A DNA stretch of 7,909 nt from Deltaproteobacteria bacterium (GCA_019309815.1 JAFDFO010000108.1:1-7909), one strand, 5' to 3'. Numbered from the stretch's first letter, positions 1 to 6,187 are shown. Numbers and translations are program-made. The notes: generated by a model not told the origin, from the sequence alone.

Positions 1-82
1 AATGCGGAGTGCGGAACAAGACGAATGCAGAATTCGGAATGCGGAGTGCGGAACAAGACGAATGCAGAATTCGGAATGCGGA
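1..82. repeat. 37-bp tandem repeat (two full copies plus a start of a third)
   Basis: Two identical 37-bp units lie head to tail at 1-37 and 38-74, and 75-82 begins a third before the sequence diverges. The array probably extends to the left of the window. Each unit is itself built from shorter related words (AATGCGG, AGTGCGG, AATGCAG, AATTCGG), so it looks like a minisatellite that grew by slippage. The copies are directly adjacent with no unique spacers, so it is not a CRISPR array. No open frame or promoter is evident in it. Confidence 0.9.
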
Positions 83-91
83 AAAAGCATT

Positions 92-218
92 TTTTAACTT
101 TAGGCACCCTGGCCCAGACCTGGCTTGGTATCATAATAGGCTGAGCCTGGCACGTAACACCTATAGATTTAGCTGGTGGATCTGACTATGTCGCACCAGG
201 GCAGGCTTTAGCGCACTT
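92..218 (+). repeat. 127-bp interspersed element, copy A
   Basis: This sequence matches the reverse complement of 5905-6031 over 127 aligned bases without gaps and with about six mismatches. It begins with a TTTAGGCAC word near 99-107 and ends with a TTTAGCGCAC word at 207-216. Just outside it the related words repeat again, up to about 239. CCCTGG near the left end (107-112) could pair with CCAGGG near the right end (196-201), but no extensive terminal inverted repeat is seen. It contains no credible coding frame. It resembles a small non-autonomous mobile or REP-like intergenic element, and the class is not identified. It ends about 57 bp before tmk, so it may lie in the tmk promoter region. 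Confidence 0.85.
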
Positions 219-275
219 TAGGCATTTTAGGCACTTATTTTTATCAATCAACAATCATAGGTCATAAATCACAAA

Positions 276-920
276 ATGTTTATTTCTTTTGAGGGAATCG
301 AAGGTTCGGGCAAGACGACCCAGGTAGAACTTCTCATCGGTGTACTTCAGGCGAAAGGCCATGAGTGCGTTGCAACCCGTGAGCCCGGAGCCACTGAGAT
401 CGGCCTTGGGATCCGTGAAATCCTTCTGGATTCGGCACATAGCAACATGCTTCCCCTGACCGAACTCCTCTTGTACGAAGCCGACCGGGCACAGCACATC
501 CATGATGTGATCAAACCTGCTCTGGCCGCGGGTAAGGTGGTTGTGTCAGACCGTTTTTCTGACGCCACCACCGTTTATCAAGGATATGCCAGAGGTTGTG
601 ACCTGGGCCTGATTGAACGAATTCACCAGATTGTGTTAAGCGGGCTTAGACCCGACCTGACACTTATCCTTGACCTCCCAGTTGAGACAGGGCTGGAGCG
701 TGCGTGGCAACGTATCCACAGTCGGTCCGGGGACCTCCCGGAAGATCGCTTTGAGAAGGAGGCGTTGGGGTTTCACGAAAGGGTACGTCAGGGCTATCTC
801 ACGCTGGCCAGAAACGAGCCGGACCGGTTTCGAGTAATTGATGCATCCGGAAACCCGCAGAGTGCGCACAAGGACATCGTAAAAGCCGTATTGCATCGTG
901 AAGGGAATGAAGGAAGATAA
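276..920 (+). CDS. tmk: Thymidylate kinase (dTMP kinase)
   Basis: This cytosolic enzyme phosphorylates dTMP to dTDP with ATP, an essential step towards dTTP. The 214 residues are the usual family length. The P-loop GIEGSGKTT is at residues 7-15 directly after the first strand, TREPG is at 34-38, the DRF motif is at 92-94 within SDRFSDATT, and an arginine-rich LID stretch is near 142-158. The Glu in the P-loop together with basic LID residues resembles the E. coli-type enzyme. The ATG at 276 gives the standard MFISFEGIEG amino end. No good Shine-Dalgarno sequence precedes it, only AGG at 259-261, and the leader is A/C-rich. dsbD starts 10 bp after the stop, so the two are probably cotranscribed. 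Confidence 0.97.
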   Translation: MFISFEGIEGSGKTTQVELLIGVLQAKGHECVATREPGATEIGLGIREILLDSAHSNMLPLTELLLYEADRAQHIHDVIKPALAAGKVVVSDRFSDATTVYQGYARGCDLGLIERIHQIVLSGLRPDLTLILDLPVETGLERAWQRIHSRSGDLPEDRFEKEALGFHERVRQGYLTLARNEPDRFRVIDASGNPQSAHKDIVKAVLHREGNEGR

Positions 921-930
921 GGATCTCTCT

Positions 931-2751
931 ATGACTCCCCTTAGGAAAGCCCGCAAGATACGTGCAAACCTATTTGGCGGAGCGGTCTTTTTGTTTCTCT
1001 GCATTTTGGCTGCTCTGTCTTCCGCCCAGTCTCCTCAAGACTCGCAGGTTGTCCGGGTGGAAACATATGTCTCTCACGAACATATTCGTCCCGGCGATAC
1101 CTTCCAGGTAGCAATCGTGGCCAATATTAAGAAGGGCCTTCACATCAACAGTCATCAGCCAACCGACGAGGTTCTGGTGCCAACGGTGGTCTCGTTTGAT
1201 GAAAGGGACGGTATTGTTCTGGCACCCGTGAGTTATCCCGAGCCGGTCCTTAAATCCTTTTCTTTTTCCGGTCATAAAATACCTGTGTACGACGGCAGAA
1301 TTGTGATGATTGTCCGGGGGAAACTGGCAAGAGACATTGAACCTGGGGCAACAAAGATATCGGGTTATTTTTGTTATCAGGCGTGTGACGATAAATGCTG
1401 CCTCATGCCCCAGTCAGTCGGTTTTGAGGTACCGTTGGAGGTTGTTAAAGCGGACCAACCGGCAAAGCTCACCAAACATGCTGTCTTTGAACAAGAAATC
1501 TCGCTTACATCCGAAGAACGTCACGTCAAGAAAGTTATTGAAAAGGGGCTCCCATACGCCCTCATCGCTTTTTTCCTCTTTGGACTCGCTTTGAACCTGA
1601 CTCCTTGCGTTTATCCGGTTATTCCCATGACCGTTGGATTCTTTGTAGCCCAGGGTGAGCAGAAAAAACGGGCAATGTTTCTACTGGCATCATACTATGT
1701 ATTGGGCATCGCTATTGTCTTCTCTGCTTTGGGCCTCATCTCGGGCCTTGCCGGCAGACAGTGGGGATTTCTGTTTCAGCATCCGTGGTTTGTCATCATC
1801 ATCAGCATCATTATTCTTTGCATGGCGGCCAGCATGTTCGGGGCTTTTGAGATTACAGTGCCTTCGTTTTTGATGACACGCCTGGGCAAATCACGCCAGG
1901 GGGCAATCGGCTCTTTCTTGATGGGGCTGACCGTAGGAGTGGTGATTGCTCCTTGTGCGGCCGGCATCATCATTGGCCTCGTCGGAGTCGTTGCCAAGTT
2001 GGGCATTGTAGCCAAAGGAGCCCTGCTTTTCTTTGTTATGGGTTTGGGTCTGGGGCTTCCTTACCTTTTCCTGGCAACATTTTCGGGGCTCATGAAACAG
2101 TTGCCCAAATCAGGAATGTGGATGGTCTGGATACGGAAGGTGTTTGGCCTTCTGTTGATCGGCGCAGCTGTCTACTTCCTGGTTCCCCAGGCCAAACAAG
2201 TAGCGAATCAGCAAGGATTCTATTTCGGTGTCTTGGGAATTTTTGGCGGACTTCTGCTTGGTTTTCTGGAACATGGGGAGGGCTACAGCCGAGCATTTAG
2301 AGTCATTCGGGCAGCGCTCGGGATTGTTCTCATCGTGTCAGGAGCCATGCTGGTACAAGCGGCTATCCAGCCCGAGTCGCCGGGCATCGGCTGGGTAAAC
2401 CACGAGGATCGATCGATTGAAGATCTGCAAAAGGAAAACAAGCCCCTTCTCATTCACTTCTACGCAGACTGGTGCGCAGCGTGTCGGGAACTTGAGCACA
2501 AGACGTTCAATGATAAGCGGGTAGTGGAAAAGACAAAAGAGTTCAATATGTTAAAAGTAAATTGCACGACGCCTGAGAAGGAGTCCGCGGCCTTGCTGAA
2601 AAGATTCAACGTGTCGGGACTGCCTACCATGGTCTTCATGAACCCCAAGGGTGAGAGACTGCAAAGCCTGAGGACCTTGGGGTTCATAGGACCGGTTGAA
2701 CTGACAAAGAGAATGGAGGCGGCGGCCCGGGCGACGGGAAGTGCAAAATGA
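931..2751 (+). CDS. dsbD: Thiol:disulfide interchange protein DsbD
   Basis: This inner-membrane reductase carries electrons from cytoplasmic thioredoxin to periplasmic thiol proteins, and DsbD-type proteins also serve cytochrome c maturation. I prefer the ATG at 931 (606 residues) because AAGGA (919-923) lies 7 bases upstream and it gives a clean signal peptide (basic start, hydrophobic core, cleavage near SSAQS). In-frame GTG 898 and ATG 907 would overlap tmk. Domain order is: periplasmic DsbD-alpha-like domain (about 34-175) with CYQACDDKCC at 148-157; eight hydrophobic segments (about 208-479) with the two redox cysteines in NLTPC (226) and APC (342); and a C-terminal thioredoxin-like domain with WCAAC (Cys 515 and 518) and the cis-proline loop GLPT (Pro 565). 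Every redox cysteine expected for the three-domain relay is present. The alpha domain has four clustered cysteines rather than the two in E. coli. The gene is slightly longer than E. coli DsbD but has the same architecture. Confidence 0.95.
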   Translation: MTPLRKARKIRANLFGGAVFLFLCILAALSSAQSPQDSQVVRVETYVSHEHIRPGDTFQVAIVANIKKGLHINSHQPTDEVLVPTVVSFDERDGIVLAPVSYPEPVLKSFSFSGHKIPVYDGRIVMIVRGKLARDIEPGATKISGYFCYQACDDKCCLMPQSVGFEVPLEVVKADQPAKLTKHAVFEQEISLTSEERHVKKVIEKGLPYALIAFFLFGLALNLTPCVYPVIPMTVGFFVAQGEQKKRAMFLLASYYVLGIAIVFSALGLISGLAGRQWGFLFQHPWFVIIISIIILCMAASMFGAFEITVPSFLMTRLGKSRQGAIGSFLMGLTVGVVIAPCAAGIIIGLVGVVAKLGIVAKGALLFFVMGLGLGLPYLFLATFSGLMKQLPKSGMWMVWIRKVFGLLLIGAAVYFLVPQAKQVANQQGFYFGVLGIFGGLLLGFLEHGEGYSRAFRVIRAALGIVLIVSGAMLVQAAIQPESPGIGWVNHEDRSIEDLQKENKPLLIHFYADWCAACRELEHKTFNDKRVVEKTKEFNMLKVNCTTPEKESAALLKRFNVSGLPTMVFMNPKGERLQSLRTLGFIGPVELTKRMEAAARATGSAK

Positions 2752-2768
2752 CCCCCATCTATTTCCCC

Positions 2769-2797
2769 TTGCCATCATCCTCCCCATATGGGATAAT
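2769..2797 (+). promoter_or_regulatory. Candidate sigma-70 promoter for the sigma-54 activator gene
   Basis: TTGCCA (2769-2774) and GATAAT (2792-2797) each match the consensus at five of six positions and are separated by exactly 17 bp. Transcription would start near 2804, leaving a leader of about 125 nt before the GTG at 2930. The 178-bp gap after dsbD supports a separate transcription unit. The match is by eye only. Confidence 0.55.
2783..2792. promoter_or_regulatory. Perfect 10-bp palindrome inside the promoter spacer
   Basis: CCCATATGGG reads the same on both strands. It occupies the end of the spacer and touches the first base of the candidate -10 box, where a bound repressor would block RNA polymerase. 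It could be an operator half-set for a small dimeric regulator. A 10-bp palindrome can also occur by chance, and no second copy was seen elsewhere in the window. Confidence 0.3.
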
Positions 2798-2837
2798 TAG
2801 ATGTTTTTATGGCAAAAACGAACATTGGTGTTTACGG

Positions 2838-2903
2838 ATGTCGGACCCTGAATCCCTGCGCATACTTGAGCCGTGAATCGCATTTTGCGGCAGGTCCCGA
2901 CAT
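2838..2903 (+). other. Imperfect long hairpin in the leader of the activator gene
   Basis: ATGTCGG (2838-2844) is exactly complementary to CCGACAT (2897-2903). Inside it CCTGC (2855-2859) is complementary to GCAGG (2890-2894), and alternative inner pairing exists (CCTG 2847-2850 with CAGG 2891-2894). The folded leader would end about 26 nt before the GTG start. There is no trailing U tract, so it is not a typical terminator. It could be a translational control element or simply an inverted repeat. It matches no riboswitch class that I recognise. Confidence 0.35.
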
Positions 2904-2929
2904 ACTGTTGATGACTGACCACTGATACT

Positions 2930-4258
2930 GTGAAACAAACCCGCTTCCACGCCAGCCTGTACATCACCATCCCCATCCTTGCTGCAGGAGTTGTCGCCTT
3001 CGCGGTTTCTGTGCCCTATCGTGTCATGGAATACTGCCTCGTCCAAGGCATCAATTTCAAGTGGCCTGTTTTCTGGTCTGTCATAATCATCAGCATCGTT
3101 GCTTTTGTTTCTGCCATGGTGATCACCTGGTATATTCTGAAACCGATACAGAAATTTGTAAAAGAAGCGAAAGAACTTCCGATTCTGAGCACATCCGAAG
3201 TTGACAGCAATCAGGGGAAGCCTCGGGCAGAACTGGAGCACTTTGCACAGGTTTTCCAACAGGTGACGGACGTGCTCGGCAAAGTGGAAGCCCAACAGCT
3301 TTTCCCTAAAATTCTTGGACAGGACAGGAATATCCGTGGCGTCTTCAACCAGATCCTAAAGGTTGCGCCAACTGATTCGACGGTTCTTATTTCGGGAGAA
3401 AGCGGAACAGGTAAGGAACTGATCGCCACGGCTATTTATGAGCATAGCCTTCGTAAAAACGCTCCATTTGTTAAACTGAACTGTGTGGCCATCCCCGAAG
3501 GACTTCTGGAAAGCGAACTTTTTGGTCACGAGAAGGGAGCCTTTACGGGCGCAAGTTCCAAGAAATTGGGCAAGTTTGAAATGGCCAACTCTGGTACCCT
3601 CTTCATGGATGAGATTGGGGACATGCCACTGACCACTCAGGCTAAGATACTTCGTGCGCTCCAGGAGAAGGAATTCGAAGCTGTGGGAGGAACAAGGTCG
3701 GTTCAAGTTGACGTCCGATTCATTGCAGCAACCAACAGGGACCTTGCAAAGATGGTCGAGGAAGGAGAGTTCCGAGAAGACCTTTATTACCGTCTCAACG
3801 TTTTTTCTATCTACCTCCCCCCGCTAAGAGAGAGGAAAAGTGATATTCCTCTGCTGGTAGAGCATTTTTTGCAAAGCGCTCCAAAATCGGTTCAAGTTTC
3901 CTCAGTGGCCCTGCAACTGCTGATGTTGTATGCCTGGCCTGGTAATATCAGAGAGCTCCAGAATACCATTGAGCGTGCAGCAGTCATGTCGGACGGCATG
4001 ATCCAGCCTGCTCACATCCCACCACACGTCGCCGGAGGCCTGGAAAGCCCGGTCATGCCAGCCATGCCGGAAAGCGCTTCAATCAATGACAGGCTCCGAG
4101 AACTCGAAAAGGGAATGATCGTCCAAGCCCTGAGAAAGACGAGAGGAGTCCAGGCGAGGGCAGCCGAACAACTGGGCCTCACCCAACGGAGCATGTGGCA
4201 CAAGATAAAAAAACACGACATTGATGTGCGCGCCTTCAAACAGGCAAAACTTGACTAG
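2930..4258 (+). CDS. Membrane-anchored sigma-54-dependent transcriptional activator
   Basis: This predicted bacterial enhancer-binding protein uses ATP hydrolysis to let sigma-54 RNA polymerase melt promoters. The 442 residues contain two hydrophobic segments (about 9-30 and 45-70) around a short external loop. A HAMP-like linker beginning KPIQKF (71-76) follows. The AAA+ domain has Walker A GESGTGKE (156-163), the sigma-54 contact loop GAFTGA (203-208), Walker B LFMDE (224-228), FREDLYYRLN (281-290) and WPGNIREL (336-343). A Fis-type helix-turn-helix spans about 388-430. There is no phosphorylation receiver domain, so the input is probably sensed at the membrane or by a partner. The start is GTG at 2930. 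It lacks an obvious Shine-Dalgarno, and the preceding bases are a low-complexity ACTGA-rich run. No clear -24/-12 sigma-54 promoter was found in the window, so the target is unknown. The activator class is certain; the regulated genes are not. Confidence 0.93.
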   Translation: MKQTRFHASLYITIPILAAGVVAFAVSVPYRVMEYCLVQGINFKWPVFWSVIIISIVAFVSAMVITWYILKPIQKFVKEAKELPILSTSEVDSNQGKPRAELEHFAQVFQQVTDVLGKVEAQQLFPKILGQDRNIRGVFNQILKVAPTDSTVLISGESGTGKELIATAIYEHSLRKNAPFVKLNCVAIPEGLLESELFGHEKGAFTGASSKKLGKFEMANSGTLFMDEIGDMPLTTQAKILRALQEKEFEAVGGTRSVQVDVRFIAATNRDLAKMVEEGEFREDLYYRLNVFSIYLPPLRERKSDIPLLVEHFLQSAPKSVQVSSVALQLLMLYAWPGNIRELQNTIERAAVMSDGMIQPAHIPPHVAGGLESPVMPAMPESASINDRLRELEKGMIVQALRKTRGVQARAAEQLGLTQRSMWHKIKKHDIDVRAFKQAKLD

Positions 4259-4331
4259 TGACCCGCCGCAGTGTCTTTAGCAGCGCAGCCTGACTTCGCG
4301 AAATACAGATTGGATAGAGGCGAAGTATCTT

Positions 4332-5348
4332 ATGAGCTCCAAGACCCTGAATGACATTGGCGAGGATGGCGTCATACAACTCATTCATGGCAAAGGACTC
4401 GCCTCACTACCGCCTCGCGTTAGGAAGGGAATCGGCGAAGACTGCGCGGTCTTGGAGACCGACGGAGACTCGCTGCTTCTCGTTACCATGGACACTCTTG
4501 TCGAAGGGATACACTTCACTGCCGAGACCCTTTCTCCAGAGGCCCTTGGCTGGAAGGCCCTGGCCGTCAATATCAGCGATATCGCCGCCGTTGGCGGCAC
4601 CCCTCACACAGCCTTTCTCTCAATGGGAATAAAGCCTGAAACGGAGGTGAGTTTTGTAGAATCCTTCATGGCAGGATTCGAGGCCATGGCTGCAAAGACG
4701 GATATTGTACTGGCCGGAGGCGACACTGTGGAAAGCCCGTCTGGGGCGGTCATTACCATTACTCTCCTGGGAAGCGGTCTCCCGGAACACCTTGTTTACC
4801 GCTCCGGTGCCAAAATCGGAGACGATATTTGGGTAACTGGCCCGTTGGGCAATGCCGCAGCCGGCCTATTTGTCCTCTTGAACAAAAATGCTTCCGAACT
4901 TGCCGGATACGAATCCCTCATTGCGGCGCTCCAAAGACCGATACCTCGGCTGGAGATTGGAAAGGCTTTGGGCCAAAGCGGCCTCGTACACGCCATGATC
5001 GACATCTCAGATGGTATCGCCAAAGACCTTCGCCATGTCTGCCAGGAAAGCGGTACCGGAGCCCTCCTGCAGGCCGCATCGCTACCCCTGTCAGGCCAAT
5101 TAGAGAGACTGGCGTCGCTGGCACACAAGGACTCTACGGAGTGGGCACTCCATGGGGGCGAGGACTACGAACTCCTGTTTACGACGTCCTCCGCGAATGA
5201 ACAAAAGATCGTGTCTCTTACCACCAAGGTCCTTGGCAACCCTGCCGCGAAGATAGGCACGATTGTTCAGGAAGACGGCATCTGGCTTGAGACACAAGAA
5301 AGGAAGCAGCCCCTCAAGCCCGGCGGCTATACGCACTTCTCCAGATAG
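4332..5348 (+). CDS. thiL: Thiamine-monophosphate kinase
   Basis: ThiL phosphorylates thiamine monophosphate with ATP to give the cofactor thiamine diphosphate, the last step of the pathway, in the cytosol. The 338 residues are about the usual length. Family signatures run in order: GIGEDCAVL (33-41), TMDTLVEGIHF (52-62), NISDIAAVGG (80-89), AGGDT (128-132), WVTGPLGNAAAG (167-178), ISDGIAKDL (225-233) and LHGGEDYELL (273-282). Together they form the metal and ATP site of the AIR-synthase/ThiL fold. The ATG at 4332 is preceded by GAGG (4317-4320), 11 bases away, which is a modest ribosome site. The gene follows the sigma-54 activator by 73 bp with no clear terminator, so it may be read from the same transcript. 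No other thiamine genes are in the window. Confidence 0.96.
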   Translation: MSSKTLNDIGEDGVIQLIHGKGLASLPPRVRKGIGEDCAVLETDGDSLLLVTMDTLVEGIHFTAETLSPEALGWKALAVNISDIAAVGGTPHTAFLSMGIKPETEVSFVESFMAGFEAMAAKTDIVLAGGDTVESPSGAVITITLLGSGLPEHLVYRSGAKIGDDIWVTGPLGNAAAGLFVLLNKNASELAGYESLIAALQRPIPRLEIGKALGQSGLVHAMIDISDGIAKDLRHVCQESGTGALLQAASLPLSGQLERLASLAHKDSTEWALHGGEDYELLFTTSSANEQKIVSLTTKVLGNPAAKIGTIVQEDGIWLETQERKQPLKPGGYTHFSR

Positions 5349-5385
5349 TGCCCAGCCAGCACAACCCCCTTGATCGGAATTTTGC

Positions 5386-5414
5386 TTGACGGGTCCTGTT
5401 GCTTTCTTAATAAT
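5386..5414 (+). promoter_or_regulatory. Candidate sigma-70 promoter for the HIT gene
   Basis: TTGACG (5386-5391) and AATAAT (5409-5414) match the -35 and -10 consensus at five of six positions each, with a 17-bp spacer. Transcription would start near 5421, about 70 nt before the HIT start codon. It sits in the 141-bp gap after thiL, so the HIT gene can be expressed on its own. Confidence 0.55.
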
Positions 5415-5474
5415 GAGTCCGCTGGTTCCCGGTCGATTGACAGCCCCTCTTTTCGCTACCAGGGATTCTTTGTT

Positions 5475-5484
5475 AGAAGGAGGT
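5475..5484 (+). promoter_or_regulatory. Near-perfect ribosome binding site fixing the HIT start
   Basis: AGAAGGAGGT is nearly a full complement of the 16S rRNA 3' end, and its AAGGAGG core ends 6 bases before the ATG at 5490. The same frame is open from an ATG at 5370, but that would add 40 residues without family similarity. This site settles the start at 5490. Confidence 0.85.
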
Positions 5485-5489
5485 TCGCC

Positions 5490-5903
5490 ATGGATTGCAT
5501 CTTCTGTAAGATCATCAGCAATGAGATTCCCTCGGTAAAGGTCTATGAGGATGACAGAGTGTTTGCTTTTCTGGATATCAACCCTCTCAATGAAGGCCAT
5601 TTGCTCGTCATCCCGAAGGCTCATGCTGCAACCATCCACGAAATCACTGAAGCCGATTTTATGGCGGTGGCTGCTGCCACTCACAAACTGTCAGCAGCAG
5701 TAAAGAAGGCCTTGAACCCTGAAGGGATCAACCTGATGCAACTCAATGGCGAGGTTGCCAATCAGGTGGTACCTCATCTGCATGTGCACATCGTTCCCCG
5801 TTGGTCAGGGGATGGATTGACGATCTGCAAATGGAAGCTGGTTGCAGGAGACATGGAAAAAATACAGGCCATTGGCGAGCAAATCAAAGAAGCAATAGAG
5901 TAA
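5490..5903 (+). CDS. HIT-family nucleotide phosphoramidase/hydrolase
   Basis: This protein of 137 residues belongs to the histidine-triad family, whose small members hydrolyse nucleoside phosphoramidates, aminoacyl-adenylates or dinucleoside polyphosphates in the cytosol. The sequence begins with the zinc-type CIFCKI motif (Cys 3 and 6). It carries INPLNEGHLLVIPKAH (30-45), and the catalytic triad PHLHVHIVPR has His 96, 98 and 100. The closing WSGDG (105-109) and the length are typical. Exact substrate cannot be read from sequence, so Hint-like phosphoramidase and Ap4A-type hydrolase both remain possible. It has its own candidate promoter and the strongest ribosome site in the window. The stop codon is only 2 bp from repeat copy B. 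As HIT proteins can remove aminoacyl-AMP by-products, proximity to a tRNA-synthetase-like gene is suggestive, but the two are separated by a repeat-rich gap. Confidence 0.95.
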   Translation: MDCIFCKIISNEIPSVKVYEDDRVFAFLDINPLNEGHLLVIPKAHAATIHEITEADFMAVAAATHKLSAAVKKALNPEGINLMQLNGEVANQVVPHLHVHIVPRWSGDGLTICKWKLVAGDMEKIQAIGEQIKEAIE

Positions 5904-5904
5904 G

Positions 5905-6031
5905 AAGTGCGCTAAAGCCTGCCCTGGCGCGACATTGTCAGATCCACCAGCTAAGTCTATAGGTGTTACGTGCCCGGCTCAGCCTACCATGATACCAAGC
6001 CAGGTCTGGGCCAGGGTGCCTAAAGTTAAAA
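5905..6031 (-). repeat. 127-bp interspersed element, copy B (inverted)
   Basis: This is the reverse complement of 92-218, ungapped, with about six mismatches in 127 bases (for example CATGG for CATAA and GCCGGG for GCCTGG). It begins two bases after the HIT stop codon and ends where the A-rich stretch begins. It therefore forms the right arm of an inverted pair flanking tmk to the HIT gene. No coding frame with recognisable content lies in it. No transposase gene is adjacent, so movement would need enzymes from elsewhere. Confidence 0.88.
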
Positions 6032-6071
6032 GAAGAAAACTTGTTTTTATTGAAAGTCTCTTGAGGTCTTT

Positions 6072-6131
6072 GCCAGCTTTGGCTGTAGATAACCGGCAAC
6101 GGTCGCCTTCACCAGGAGGGGAGCCTCCGGT
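6072..6131 (+). other. Run of three short hairpins before the cysteine synthase gene
   Basis: Three small inverted repeats follow one another: GCCA/TGGC around GCTT (6072-6083); ACCG/CGGT around GCAA, a GNRA-type tetraloop (6092-6103); and ACC-A-GGAGG with CCTCCGGT around GGAG (6111-6131). None is followed by a U tract, so they do not look like terminators. They lie in the gene-free stretch 5904-6259 and could belong to a small structured transcript or leader. They match no known class I can name, and they do not carry T-box hallmarks. Confidence 0.3.
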
Positions 6132-6136
6132 ATAAT
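6108..6136 (+). promoter_or_regulatory. Candidate sigma-70 promoter for the cysteine synthase locus
   Basis: A perfect TATAAT (6131-6136) lies 17 bp after TTCACC (6108-6113), a four-of-six match to the -35 box. The spacer consists largely of the GGAGG/CCTCC hairpin sequence. Transcription would begin near 6143, at the start of the repeat fragment, leaving a leader of roughly 115 nt before the ATG at 6260. Confidence 0.5.
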
Positions 6137-6144
6137 CTCCTCAA

Positions 6145-6187
6145 CTTTAGCGCATTTTAGGCACTCTATGCATTTTAGGCACTTATT
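6145..6187 (+). repeat. Fragment of the interspersed repeat end (copy C)
   Basis: CTTTAGCGCA (6145-6154) and an exact 18-bp stretch at 6170-6187 (GCATTTTAGGCACTTATT) also occur in the same order at 206-215 and 222-239, at and just beyond the right end of copy A. Copy C carries about nine extra bases between them. TTTAGGCAC occurs twice here. It appears to be the border of a third element copy whose body is missing, and it lies upstream of the cysteine synthase as the A border lies upstream of tmk. Confidence 0.75.

Noticed and set aside
1..82. Possible CRISPR array
   Set aside because: The 37-bp units are directly adjacent with no unique spacers, and no cas genes are present.
125..137. Promoter in repeat copy A using CATAAT as -10 box
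   Set aside because: No acceptable -35 box lies 16-18 bp upstream, and copy B has CATGGT at the equivalent place.
898..930. Upstream GTG 898 or ATG 907 start for dsbD
   Set aside because: They overlap tmk and add charged residues before the signal peptide. AAGGA with 7-base spacing points to 931.
2809..2925. Possible 38-codon small gene before the sigma-54 activator
   Set aside because: It has no ribosome binding site and no recognisable similarity, and it coincides with the inverted repeat, which explains its sequence better.
2807..3295. Long minus-strand frames opposite the activator, tmk, thiL and cysteine synthase genes
   Set aside because: They are antisense to genes with clear catalytic motifs and show no domain features of their own.
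5370..5489. Longer HIT protein starting at the ATG at 5370
   Set aside because: The extra 40 residues have no family similarity, the candidate promoter lies inside this stretch, and a near-perfect ribosome binding site sits just before 5490.
6023..6048. Terminator after the HIT gene (AAGTT/AACTT stem followed by GTTTTT)
   Set aside because: The stem is only five A/T-rich pairs, too weak to call by eye.
5935..6135. Open frame of 66 codons within the intergenic region
   Set aside because: It lies mostly across repeat copy B, has no ribosome site and no recognisable protein features.
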